Shown piece by piece: positions 27,584 to 35,632 of a stretch of DNA of 64,000 nt (positions are counted from its first letter, which is position 1; each line of letters begins with the position of its first letter). A model generated the notes under the pieces. It had not been told where the DNA came from. It did no database searches and was given only the letters and a program-made list of their open reading frames with translations. The stretch comes from Rhodophyticola porphyridii. GTDB lineage: Bacteria; Pseudomonadota; Alphaproteobacteria; Rhodobacterales; Rhodobacteraceae. Where the stretch lies: NCBI RefSeq assembly GCF_003688285.1, contig NZ_RCNT01000004.1, positions 1-64,000 of the forward strand, given 5' to 3'. The translations under genes were made by a program, and so were the position numbers.

Positions 27584-28452
27584 TGCAAGGCGTGATTGCG
27601 GCGGTGCCGACGCCGGTGGACGCGGCCGGAGCCCCCGTGCGCGATTTGTTCGCGGAGCATTGCCGGTGGGCGTTGGCCAATGGCTGCGACGGGCTGAACA
27701 TTCTCGGCTCCACGGGCGAGGCGAATTCCTTCGACACAACAACCCGCCGCGCGGTGATGGGTTGGGCGACGGAGGCCTGCCCGGCGGAGCGCCTGATGGT
27801 CGGGACCGGCACGCCCTCGCTTGCAGAAACGGTCGCGCTGACGGAAGCTGCCGACGATCTGGGCTATGGCGTGGCACTTGTGCTGCCACCCTATTACTAC
27901 AAGCCCGCAAGCGAGGCCGGACTGATCGCGTGGTACATGGCGCTTCACGCGGCGCTCGGGGGTCGGCCGATCCGGATCCATTTCTACAACTTCCCGCAAA
28001 TGACGGGGCTGAACATACCGGTCCCGGTGATCGCTGCGCTCGCAATGCGGGCCCCCGAACGCTTCACCGGGATCAAGGACAGCTCCGGCGATCTGGCCTA
28101 TTGCGCCGGGATCGTGGCGCTTGGGCGCGATCTGGCGGTTTTTCCAAGCTCCGAAACGGTACTTCCCCATGCCCGGCCGGACGGGTTCGCGGGCTGCATC
28201 TCCGCCACGGTGAACGTTACCGCACCGCTTTGCGCGCAAGTCTGGGCGAAGAACGGGGAAGGCACCGCCGATCTTTCCGAAGAGATCGCCCGCCAACGCG
28301 CGGCAATGGCGGGACCGAGCCTGATCCCGGCCGTCAAACACATGGTAAGCCGCCGCACGGGCGATCCGCGCTGGCGCCACACTCTGCCCCCCTTGCGGCC
28401 GCTGCCGGACGGTGCGGCCCGTGATCTCGAAACCGTTCTCTCTCATCCCTAA
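27583..28452 (+). CDS. DapA-family lyase/aldolase
   Basis: A Schiff-base class I enzyme of the dihydrodipicolinate synthase/N-acetylneuraminate lyase family, 289 residues. The Schiff-base Lys is K165 in RFTGIKDSSGD, the conserved Tyr is Y135 in RIHFYNFPQMTG, and the pyruvate-binding segment is NILGSTGEANSF. Family members add or remove pyruvate or a related oxoacid, or dehydrate sugar acids. The specificity here is unknown. The ATG shares its A with the ferredoxin TGA (TGATG). An aldehyde dehydrogenase gene follows, consistent with C-C cleavage giving an aldehyde. Confidence 0.87.
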   Translation: MQGVIAAVPTPVDAAGAPVRDLFAEHCRWALANGCDGLNILGSTGEANSFDTTTRRAVMGWATEACPAERLMVGTGTPSLAETVALTEAADDLGYGVALVLPPYYYKPASEAGLIAWYMALHAALGGRPIRIHFYNFPQMTGLNIPVPVIAALAMRAPERFTGIKDSSGDLAYCAGIVALGRDLAVFPSSETVLPHARPDGFAGCISATVNVTAPLCAQVWAKNGEGTADLSEEIARQRAAMAGPSLIPAVKHMVSRRTGDPRWRHTLPPLRPLPDGAARDLETVLSHP

Positions 28453-28466
28453 CCAACGGAAAAACA

Positions 28467-29903
28467 ATGCCCAAGCACATGTCCCTGATCGATGGCCAAT
28501 GGGCCGATTTCGGCAACTACCATCCCGATATCAACCCGGCCAATACGGACGAGGTGGTCGGGGAGTTTTCTTATGGAAATGCCGATGCGGTAGATCAGGC
28601 CGTGGCCGCGGCCAAACGTGCCGCGCCGGGTTGGGCCGCGACAACGCCGCAGGTGCGCCATGACCTGTTGGCCGCCGTCGGCAATGCACTGGGCGCGAAT
28701 GCCGAAAACTACGGGCGCATTCTGGCCCGCGAGGAGGGCAAGACGCTTGCCGAGGCGACCGGCGAGGTCGGGCGCGCCTCTCAGGTGTTCAAGTTCTTCG
28801 CCGGTGAGGCGCTCCGGCTTGGGGGGCAACTGCATCCATCCGTCCGGCCCGATATCGATATCGAGGTCACGCGGGAGCCCATGGGCGTCGTCGGTCTGAT
28901 CACGCCCTGGAACTTTCCCATCGCGATCCCGGCCTGGAAAGCCGCGCCCGCGCTGGCCTTCGGCAATTGCGTGGTCATGAAACCCGCCGATCTGACCCCG
29001 GCCTGCGCCCATATCATCGCCAGTCTTCTGAACGAGAACGGCTGTCCGCCGGGTGTGTTCAACCTTGTCTACGGGCGAGGCTCCGTCGTGGGCGAGGCGT
29101 TGGTCAACCACCCGGATGTGGCGGCGATTTCCTTTACCGGCTCGGTCGCGGTGGGCAACCGCATGGCGGAGACCTGCGGCAGGCTCCGCAAGAAGCTTCA
29201 ACTTGAGATGGGCGGCAAGAACCCGATGGTGGTGATGGACGATGCCGATATGGACACCGCCGTCTCCGCCTGTCTGAACGGCGCGTTCTTTTCCACCGGA
29301 CAGCGCTGCACGGCGTCCTCCCGGCTGATCGTGGAGGCCGGGATACACGACGCCTTCGTCGACAAACTCCGGGCTGCGATGACCGCGCTGAGTGTTGGGG
29401 ATCCGCTTGACGCGGCGACGCAGATCGGCCCGGTAGTCGATGAGAAGCAACTGGCCTCCAACCTGAAATACGTGGATCTGGCCTCGCAGGAAGCCGCTGA
29501 GGTGATCGGCGGGGAGCGGCTGGAGCTTGCGACGCCCGGCTTCTTTCAGGCACCGGCGCTCTTTCTCGGCACCACCAACGACATGCGGATCAACCGCGAG
29601 GAAATCTTCGGGCCCACCGCATCGGTGATCAGGGTGGAGGATCTGGAGGAAGCCATCACGGTGGCCAATGACACCGAGTTCGGCCTGTCTTCCGGAATCT
29701 GTACCAGCAGCCTGAAGACGGCGCGGGAATACCGGCGCCGCGCGCAGGCGGGGATGGTGATGGTAAACCTGCCGACCGCGGGCGTGGATTACCATGTACC
29801 CTTCGGCGGGCGGAAAGGGTCCAGCTACGGGCCGAGGGAACAGGGCAGCTTTGCGGCCGAATTCTACACCACGGTCAAAACCGCCTATGTCTTCGCGGGG
29901 TGA
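28467..29903 (+). CDS. NAD(P)-dependent aldehyde dehydrogenase
   Basis: A 478-residue aldehyde dehydrogenase resembling alpha-ketoglutaric semialdehyde and succinate semialdehyde dehydrogenases. The nucleotide-binding region contains LITPWNFPIAIPAWKAAPAL and SFTGSVAVGNRMAE. The general-base Glu lies in LQLEMGGKNPMVV, and the catalytic Cys is C281 in STGQRCTASSRLIVE. The C-terminus has the usual EIFGPTASV and FGGRKGSSYGPREQG motifs. It would oxidise the aldehyde produced by the upstream lyase. The gene is 14 bp after the lyase gene. Confidence 0.92.
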   Translation: MPKHMSLIDGQWADFGNYHPDINPANTDEVVGEFSYGNADAVDQAVAAAKRAAPGWAATTPQVRHDLLAAVGNALGANAENYGRILAREEGKTLAEATGEVGRASQVFKFFAGEALRLGGQLHPSVRPDIDIEVTREPMGVVGLITPWNFPIAIPAWKAAPALAFGNCVVMKPADLTPACAHIIASLLNENGCPPGVFNLVYGRGSVVGEALVNHPDVAAISFTGSVAVGNRMAETCGRLRKKLQLEMGGKNPMVVMDDADMDTAVSACLNGAFFSTGQRCTASSRLIVEAGIHDAFVDKLRAAMTALSVGDPLDAATQIGPVVDEKQLASNLKYVDLASQEAAEVIGGERLELATPGFFQAPALFLGTTNDMRINREEIFGPTASVIRVEDLEEAITVANDTEFGLSSGICTSSLKTAREYRRRAQAGMVMVNLPTAGVDYHVPFGGRKGSSYGPREQGSFAAEFYTTVKTAYVFAG

Positions 29904-29907
29904 GCGC

Positions 29908-30360
29908 ATGACCACAGACGCAATCTGGACGGCACGGTTCATGGGTCTTTGCGACCACGTTGCCTCCTGGTCCGAGGACCGGGACCGCCATGTGGGCTGC
30001 GTCATCGTCGGCCCCAAAGGCCAGGAGGTGCGCGCGACGGGCTACAATGGCCTGCCGCGCGGCGTCTCGGATGCCGACGAGCGGCGGTTCGACCGGGTGA
30101 GCGGAGAGAAATTCTTCTGGGGCGAACATGCGGAGCGGAACGCGATCTACAACGCCGCCCGCATCGGCGTTCCGCTTCAGGGCTGTACGCTCTACGTGAA
30201 CCGTTTTCCCTGCGCCGATTGCGGGCGGGCGATCATCCAGTGCGGGATCGTGCGGGTGGTAAGCCCGCCGATCCCCGAAAACGACGGGGCGCTCGACCAC
30301 AGTTTTCAGGTCTCAAGGCAGATGCTGGCCGAAGCGGGAATTGAGGTGGTGCACCCCTGA
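29908..30360 (+). CDS. Zinc-dependent deaminase (dCMP/cytidine deaminase fold)
   Basis: A 150-residue deaminase. The zinc ligands are H74 in WGEHAERN (proton shuttle E76), and C102 and C105 in PCADCGRA. The TGYNGLPRGVSDADER segment is shared with deoxycytidylate deaminases. It starts 4 bp after the aldehyde dehydrogenase gene and ends the operon. This may mean that the catabolised compound is an aminopyrimidine or another amino-heterocycle, consistent with the NMT1-type importer. A general dCMP deaminase that happens to sit here is the alternative. Confidence 0.82.
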   Translation: MTTDAIWTARFMGLCDHVASWSEDRDRHVGCVIVGPKGQEVRATGYNGLPRGVSDADERRFDRVSGEKFFWGEHAERNAIYNAARIGVPLQGCTLYVNRFPCADCGRAIIQCGIVRVVSPPIPENDGALDHSFQVSRQMLAEAGIEVVHP

Positions 30361-30373
30361 CGGCGCGTCGGCT

Positions 30374-32179
30374 TCAGCCTTCCCGCAGCACCAGATGGCC
30401 GGGTCCGACCGTGTCGTAACGTGACGGTTCGGGCGTGTAGCTCAGCGGATGCATCGGCGATGGGATCGGTTTGAAGTTGAGATCCCCGATCTGCTTGCGG
30501 TCGCGCGGATTGGCAATCGGCACCGCCAGCATCAGGGATTTGGTGTAGCTGTGCTGGGGGTTCTCGAAAACCGCGGCCCGGGGCCCGATCTCGACAATCC
30601 GGCCCAGATACATCACCGCAACGTTGTGGCTCACCCGTTCCACGACGGCCATATCGTGACTGATGAACAGAAACGACAGGCCCAGATCGGCCTGCAGCTC
30701 CATCATCAGATTCAGCACCTGCGCCTGCACCGACACATCGAGCGCCGAGACAGCCTCGTCCGCGATGATCAGCTTGGGCGACACCGACAGCGCGCGGGCA
30801 ATCGCGATCCGCTGGCGTTGCCCGCCGGAAAGCTCGTGCGGAAAGCGGCGCATATAGGCGCGCGGCAGTTCAACCCGGTCGAACAGGGCCGCAACCCGGT
30901 CCTGCAACTCCGATCCGCGGGCCAGATCGAAATTGCGCAAGGGTTCGGCCACCTGCGCCGAAAGCCGCATGTAGGGATTGAGCGAGGCAAACGGGTCCTG
31001 AAAGATCATCTGCATGTCGCGCCGCAGGATTCGCAGGTCGCGATGGCTGGCGGCCAGAACATCCTTGCGGTCAAGAATGGCCGAACCGGATGTCGGTTCG
31101 ACCAGCCGCAGAATGGAGCGGCCGCAACTGGACTTGCCGCAACCGGATTCTCCCACCAGCGACAGCGTTTCGCCCTTGTTCAGCGTGAAGGACACATCCT
31201 CCACCGCGTGGACGTTGGCCACATGACGCCGCAGAGGGCCGCCCTTGACCGGGAAATAGGTGGTCAGGTTGCGCACCTCCAGCAGAAGCTCGGGCGTCTC
31301 ACGCGGTGTGATGGGTTTCGGCGGCGCGGTGTCGCCCACCAGCCGAAGGGGTTCCGGCGCTGCCTTGCCCCGCATCTCGCCAAGGCGCGGAACGGCGGCC
31401 AGCAGCGCTTTGGTGTACTCCGCCTTGGGGTTGGCGAATATCTCCTCCACCGGCCCCTCTTCCACAACATCCCCGCGATACATCACCACGACCCGGTCGG
31501 CGATCTGGGCCACGACCGCCATGTCATGGGTGATGAACATCACCGCCATGCCGGTTTCCCGCTTCAGCTGATTGATCAGAGCAAGGATCTCGGCCTGTAT
31601 CGTAACGTCCAGCGCGGTTGTCGGCTCGTCCGCGATCAGCAGGCGGGGGTGGCATGCCATGGCGATCGCGATCACCACGCGCTGCCGCATGCCGCCCGAC
31701 AGTTCATGCGGGTATTGCTTCAGCCGCCGCTCCGGCTCGGGGATGCGCACCTCTTTCAGCAATTGCAGGGCCCGCTTGGTGGCCGCCTGCCCGGTCAGCC
31801 CGCGATGCACGCGCAACCCGTCGGTCAACTGCCGTTCGATCGTGAAGACCGGGTTCAGCGACGTCATCGGCTCCTGAAAGATCATCCCCATTTCGTCGCC
31901 ACGAATGTCCCGCATCGTGTCGGCATCCGCCTGCGCGAGATCGATGGCGCCGTTTTCCCCTGCCAGGGTCATCCGGCCATCGACGATGGTTCCGCCGCCG
32001 AATTCCACCAGCCGCATCAGCGACAGAGAGGTGACCGACTTGCCGGACCCGCTTTCGCCGACGATACAGACCGTTTCGCCGGGATTGATCGAGAAGCTGA
32101 CATCCTTGACGGCGGTGACCTCCTCGTCGCCCTTGCCGAAGGTGACGCGCAGCTTCTCGATATTGATGATCGGGGTCAT
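30374..32179 (-). CDS. Dipeptide/oligopeptide-type ABC importer, fused double ATP-binding protein
   Basis: A 601-residue fusion of DppD- and DppF-like ATPases. The first half has [38 protein letters not shown] and LLIADEPTTALDVT. The second half has GESGCGKSSCGRSILRL, HELSGGQRQRIAIARALSVS and LIIADEAVSALDVSVQ. The second Walker B reads DEAVSALD instead of DEPTSALD, which is common in this subfamily. The C-terminal oligo_HPY-type tail is present (SYTKSLMLAVPIANP, then KQIGDLNFKPIP). ATG 32179 overlaps the permease stop (ATGA); the longer frame is non-homologous. It powers the importer encoded in 32176-35541. Confidence 0.92.
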   Translation of the reverse strand: MTPIINIEKLRVTFGKGDEEVTAVKDVSFSINPGETVCIVGESGSGKSVTSLSLMRLVEFGGGTIVDGRMTLAGENGAIDLAQADADTMRDIRGDEMGMIFQEPMTSLNPVFTIERQLTDGLRVHRGLTGQAATKRALQLLKEVRIPEPERRLKQYPHELSGGMRQRVVIAIAMACHPRLLIADEPTTALDVTIQAEILALINQLKRETGMAVMFITHDMAVVAQIADRVVVMYRGDVVEEGPVEEIFANPKAEYTKALLAAVPRLGEMRGKAAPEPLRLVGDTAPPKPITPRETPELLLEVRNLTTYFPVKGGPLRRHVANVHAVEDVSFTLNKGETLSLVGESGCGKSSCGRSILRLVEPTSGSAILDRKDVLAASHRDLRILRRDMQMIFQDPFASLNPYMRLSAQVAEPLRNFDLARGSELQDRVAALFDRVELPRAYMRRFPHELSGGQRQRIAIARALSVSPKLIIADEAVSALDVSVQAQVLNLMMELQADLGLSFLFISHDMAVVERVSHNVAVMYLGRIVEIGPRAAVFENPQHSYTKSLMLAVPIANPRDRKQIGDLNFKPIPSPMHPLSYTPEPSRYDTVGPGHLVLREG

Positions 32180-32994
32180 GACTGGGTCCTCGGGTCTAGC
32201 ACGTCGCGCAGGACATCGCCGAACATGTTCAGGCCGAGCACAGTGATCGCGACGGCCGCTCCGGGGACAAGGGCGGTCCATGGCGCCACGTCCAAATAGT
32301 CGCGGCTGGCCTGGATCATCAGCCCCCAGCTAGCGTCGGGCGGCTGTGTCCCCAGCCCGAGGAATGACAGCCCCGCTTCGGCGAGAATGGCGAAGGCAAG
32401 GCTGATCGTGCCCTGTACGATGATGGCGGGCATGATGTTCGGCAGGACATGGCGGATGATCATCTTGAGATCCGAGGTGCCCGCGGCACGGGCGGCTTCG
32501 ACATAGGGCATCTGCGCCACGCGCAGCGCCTCCCCCCGGATGATACGCGCCAGAAACGGTGTGAACGCGATGCCGATAGCGATGATCGTATTGGTCAGGT
32601 TCGGACCCAGAACGGCGCTGATCGTCAGGGCCAGGAGCAGGGCCGGAAAGCTCAGCAGCGTGTCGACCAGCCGCATCAGCACATTGTCGATCACCCCGCC
32701 GTAATAGCCAGAGATTATGCCGAGCGGCAGGCCGATCACCACGCTCATCAGCACCGCGGCGCCCGCGATCATGACCGAGGTTTGCGCCCCGAGCACGACC
32801 CTGTAAAAGAGATCCCGCCCCAGTTGGTCGGTGCCGAAGATATGATCGAGCGAGGGGCCCGACAGCCGCGCACGCATGTCCATTCTGGTGGCGAATGTAT
32901 CGGGGATGAAGATCGGCGCAAGTATCGCGACCAAGAGCATCGTGATCACGATACCCCCGCCGAGCAGCCCCTTGCCTGTCATGAAACTGCGCAT
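32176..32994 (-). CDS. Dipeptide-type ABC transporter permease (DppC family)
   Basis: A 272-residue inner-membrane permease. It starts MRSFMTGKGLLGGGIVITML with the first membrane helix. The DppC-typical HIFGTDQLGRDLFYRVVLGAQ follows, then the EAA loop (EAARAAGTSDLKMIIRHVLP, about residue 185) and LSFLGLGTQPPDASWG. The start at 32994 gives a TGATG overlap with the upstream DppB-like gene. The in-frame extension to 33138 lies inside that gene and is rejected. Confidence 0.9.
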   Translation of the reverse strand: MRSFMTGKGLLGGGIVITMLLVAILAPIFIPDTFATRMDMRARLSGPSLDHIFGTDQLGRDLFYRVVLGAQTSVMIAGAAVLMSVVIGLPLGIISGYYGGVIDNVLMRLVDTLLSFPALLLALTISAVLGPNLTNTIIAIGIAFTPFLARIIRGEALRVAQMPYVEAARAAGTSDLKMIIRHVLPNIMPAIIVQGTISLAFAILAEAGLSFLGLGTQPPDASWGLMIQASRDYLDVAPWTALVPGAAVAITVLGLNMFGDVLRDVLDPRTQS

Positions 32995-33935
32995 CAGCTC
33001 AACCGGATCCGCGGGTCGATCACCACATAGAGCAGATCGACGAGAAGGTTTGTCAGCATCACGACCGCGGCGATGACGAAGACCGAGCTCTGGATCAGCG
33101 GGATATCCCGGTTCAGAAGCGCCTGATAGGTCAGCCACCCCATGCCGGTGTAGTTGAAGAGGCTTTCCACCACGATGATCGAGCCGAAAAGATACCCCAC
33201 CTGCAGCCCCGCCACCGTAAGAACCGGACCGATGGCATTGCGCAGCCCGTAGCTCCAGACGACTTCCCGCTCGGCCAGCCCCTTGGCGCGGGCGACACGG
33301 ATGAACTCCTGTTGCATGATGCCGATCATGGTGGAGCGGGTCATGCGCGTCAGATGCGCCATCAGCCCGAGACCGAGGGCGAGCGACGGCAGAAAGGCGT
33401 GACGGATGGCGCCAAGCAAATCATCGGCGGGATGGACGAAGCCGCTGGACGGGAACCACCCCAGAGCGCGTGCGAAAAGCAGGATCAGCATGATGCCCCA
33501 GAAAAAATCCGGCAGGCTGACACCGACCAGAGCCGAGGTGCTGGCGGTGCTGTCCTGCCAGCGGTCCCGATGGATCGCGGCCCATACGCCGAGCGGGATC
33601 GCGAAAAGCAGGGCGATGGTCATCGACATAACAACGATCACGCCGCTGGCCACGACCTTTTGCGCGATCAGCGGTGCGATCGGCTCCCTGAAGACAAGGG
33701 AATGGCCCCAGTCGCCGGTCAGAAGCCCGCCGATCCAGCGGCCATACTGCACGATCAGCGGATCGTTCAGGCCAAGGCTCTCCCTCAGGCCCGCCAGAGC
33801 CTCCGGGTTCGATTGCGTGCCCATTATCATCATTGCCACGTCGCCGGGCAGGATGTTCGTGACCGCGAAAGTGATCACCGAAATCAGGAACAGTGTCAGC
33901 AACACGGACAGCACGCGGTTGATGATGTAGGCCAT
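32994..33935 (-). CDS. Dipeptide-type ABC transporter permease (DppB family)
   Basis: A 313-residue permease. MAYIINRVLSVLLTLFLISV forms the first helix. The family segment NILPGDVAMMIMG and a GLNDPLIVQYGRWIGGLLTGDWG block follow, then the EAA loop (RVARAKGLAEREVVWSYGLRN, about residue 215). Several hydrophobic helices are evident. A GTG at 33941 is an alternative start. It forms the heterodimeric channel with the DppC-like protein. A GC-rich hairpin separates it from the binding protein gene. Confidence 0.9.
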   Translation of the reverse strand: MAYIINRVLSVLLTLFLISVITFAVTNILPGDVAMMIMGTQSNPEALAGLRESLGLNDPLIVQYGRWIGGLLTGDWGHSLVFREPIAPLIAQKVVASGVIVVMSMTIALLFAIPLGVWAAIHRDRWQDSTASTSALVGVSLPDFFWGIMLILLFARALGWFPSSGFVHPADDLLGAIRHAFLPSLALGLGLMAHLTRMTRSTMIGIMQQEFIRVARAKGLAEREVVWSYGLRNAIGPVLTVAGLQVGYLFGSIIVVESLFNYTGMGWLTYQALLNRDIPLIQSSVFVIAAVVMLTNLLVDLLYVVIDPRIRLS

Positions 33936-33961
33936 GGGCACCCCGGGTGTTCAGCGAAAGA

Positions 33962-33987
33962 CCCGGGCGACGTGTCCGCCGCCCGGG
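33962..33987 (-). promoter_or_regulatory. Intercistronic GC-rich hairpin between binding protein and permease genes
   Basis: CCCGGGCG (33962-33969) pairs with CGCCCGGG (33980-33987) across a 10-nt loop. It lies directly after the binding-protein stop (33997 in reverse). Such hairpins usually raise the abundance of the binding-protein mRNA relative to the permeases, by stopping 3' exonucleases or causing partial termination. No T-tract follows, so stabilisation is more likely. Confidence 0.55.
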
Positions 33988-33996
33988 CGGGTTGGA

Positions 33997-35541
33997 TCAG
34001 GCGTTCAGCCAGACCTTGTGGAAGTTCAGGTTGGACCCGTTGGGATGCACGATGGTGTCCAGTCCGCCCACGGACGGCTGTGCGCCGATACTTCCGTTAC
34101 GGAACCACAGCATGATGTCATGCGCCTCGTCGAAGAGTCGCTGCTGCACGGCCTTGTAGATCTCGGCGCGTTCCGCCGGATCGACGGTGATGCGCGCCTC
34201 TTCCGTCAGGGCGTCGATCTCGGGGTCGCTGATGCTGCGATAGTTGAATGCGCCGACGGTGTTGAACAAGCTGTAATACAGGAAATCGGGCTCCCACAGC
34301 GTGAAGAAGTTCATCATCGTCATCTGGAAGTCCCGATCGACCCAGCATTGCGACAGCCAGTCGGCCCAGGTCAGCTGCTCGATCGTCAGGTTGACCCCGG
34401 CCATCCGGAACCATTCCACCAGGATTTGCGCGCTTTCGATATGGTAGGGGTAGTTCGTCGTGGCCTTGAACACGATGTCGAGGCTGCCGGGCGGATAACC
34501 TGCCTCCTCCAGAAGCGCGCGGGCGCCGTCGATATCCTGCGGCCGCTGAACGAGATCGGCGTTGAAGCTTGCCGATGTGGGATAGCTGGGCGAGGCGGTT
34601 ACCGCGCCCTGCCCCCAGAGCGCACCTTCCAGCAGCACTTCCTTGTCGATGATCATGTCGAAGGCCCGCCGCACCCGCGCATCCTGAAACGGCTCGAACG
34701 TATGGTTCAGGTTGACGAAGTCCCAGTTCAGCGGGAACCACTTGACCACCTGCAACTCGCCCGCATCCTCGATCTCTCCGATCCGGTCGGCGGGGATGTC
34801 GTTGATCATATGCAGCTCGCCCGTGCGCAGCCCGGTCAGGCGCACCGTCGGCTCCGGGATTTCACGCGCGATGACACGCTCCAGATAGGCCGGCCCGTCC
34901 CAGTAATCGTCGAACCGCTCAAGTTCCACCTCGTTCCCGAATTCACGGCGCACGAAACGGAAGGGACCCGCCCCGATCGGGGTTTCGCCCTGCACATCGC
35001 CGGAGCCTTCGGGCATGATGACGCCCGCGCCGTTTTCGGCCAGCCGGGACAGGAAGGGCGCGTTGATCTGGTTGAGCGTCACGACCACCGTCAGCGGATC
35101 GGGCGTGTCGATGCTTTCCACCGCGTTGAACACCTCGAAATTCACGGCGCCCGTATCGGGGTTCGCACAACGCTCGAACGAGTATTTCACATCCGCCGAC
35201 GTCATCTCGGATCCGTCGTGGAACTTCACTCCCGGCCGCAACCTGAACGTGTAGGTCAGCCCGTCATCGCTCTGCTCGAAGCTCTCGGCAAGCATGGGAA
35301 TGACGTTGAGATCCTGGTCCACCGTCACGATGGAGTTGTGTACGTTTTGCAGCACCCGCCCGGTGGAGGCCGTGCCGGTCTGGTGCATGTCCAGGTTTTG
35401 CGTGGTCTCCGAATGGCCCCAGATCAGGGTGCCGCCGCTTACGGGTTGGGTCTGCGCCGAGGCGATCCTCGGGGCCGCGCCGGAAAACAGCGTTGCCCCG
35501 AAGACGGCGGTGGTACTCGCCAGAAAGCTTCTGCGTTTCAT
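33997..35541 (-). CDS. ABC transporter substrate-binding protein, family 5
   Basis: A 514-residue periplasmic solute receptor of the DppA/OppA/NikA family. It has a twin-arginine-like leader MKRRSFLASTTAVFGATL, with cleavage likely near IASAQT. The family-5 pattern is clear: LNVIPMLAESFEQSDDGLTY, then TFRLRPGVKFHDGSEMTSAD and VKYSF (about residue 90-125). AGGAG precedes ATG. An amidase gene upstream and no peptidase gene suggest that an amide or peptide-like compound is the ligand. The GntR-amidase-importer order supports a dedicated catabolic unit. Confidence 0.9.
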   Translation of the reverse strand: MKRRSFLASTTAVFGATLFSGAAPRIASAQTQPVSGGTLIWGHSETTQNLDMHQTGTASTGRVLQNVHNSIVTVDQDLNVIPMLAESFEQSDDGLTYTFRLRPGVKFHDGSEMTSADVKYSFERCANPDTGAVNFEVFNAVESIDTPDPLTVVVTLNQINAPFLSRLAENGAGVIMPEGSGDVQGETPIGAGPFRFVRREFGNEVELERFDDYWDGPAYLERVIAREIPEPTVRLTGLRTGELHMINDIPADRIGEIEDAGELQVVKWFPLNWDFVNLNHTFEPFQDARVRRAFDMIIDKEVLLEGALWGQGAVTASPSYPTSASFNADLVQRPQDIDGARALLEEAGYPPGSLDIVFKATTNYPYHIESAQILVEWFRMAGVNLTIEQLTWADWLSQCWVDRDFQMTMMNFFTLWEPDFLYYSLFNTVGAFNYRSISDPEIDALTEEARITVDPAERAEIYKAVQQRLFDEAHDIMLWFRNGSIGAQPSVGGLDTIVHPNGSNLNFHKVWLNA

Positions 35542-35560
35542 CGTGTCATCTCCTTTTTGG

Positions 35561-35579
35561 TGGCCGCGGCTTCGGCGGC
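35561..35579 (-). terminator. Hairpin with TTCG-containing loop between amidase and binding-protein genes
   Basis: GGCCGC-ggcttcg-GCGGCC has a perfect 6-bp GC stem, about 20 bp before the binding-protein start. A second hairpin follows at 35598-35612. Together they could attenuate read-through from the amidase gene into the importer operon. Confidence 0.4.
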
Positions 35580-35597
35580 CCTGTCACGCATGAGATG

Positions 35598-35612
35598 CCC
35601 GCATTTTGCGGG
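35598..35612 (-). terminator. Short strong hairpin after the amidase gene
   Basis: CCCGCA-TTT-TGCGGG is a perfect 6-bp stem with a 3-nt loop, 21 bp after the amidase stop (35633 in reverse). It lacks a T-tract and may act as a 3' stabiliser or weak terminator. Confidence 0.45.
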
Positions 35613-35632
35613 TCGTTATTGCTCGTCCGTCC

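Noticed and set aside
30449..32299. 616-codon plus-strand open frame
   Set aside because: It is the complementary strand of the fused ATPase gene, whose Walker and signature motifs are intact.
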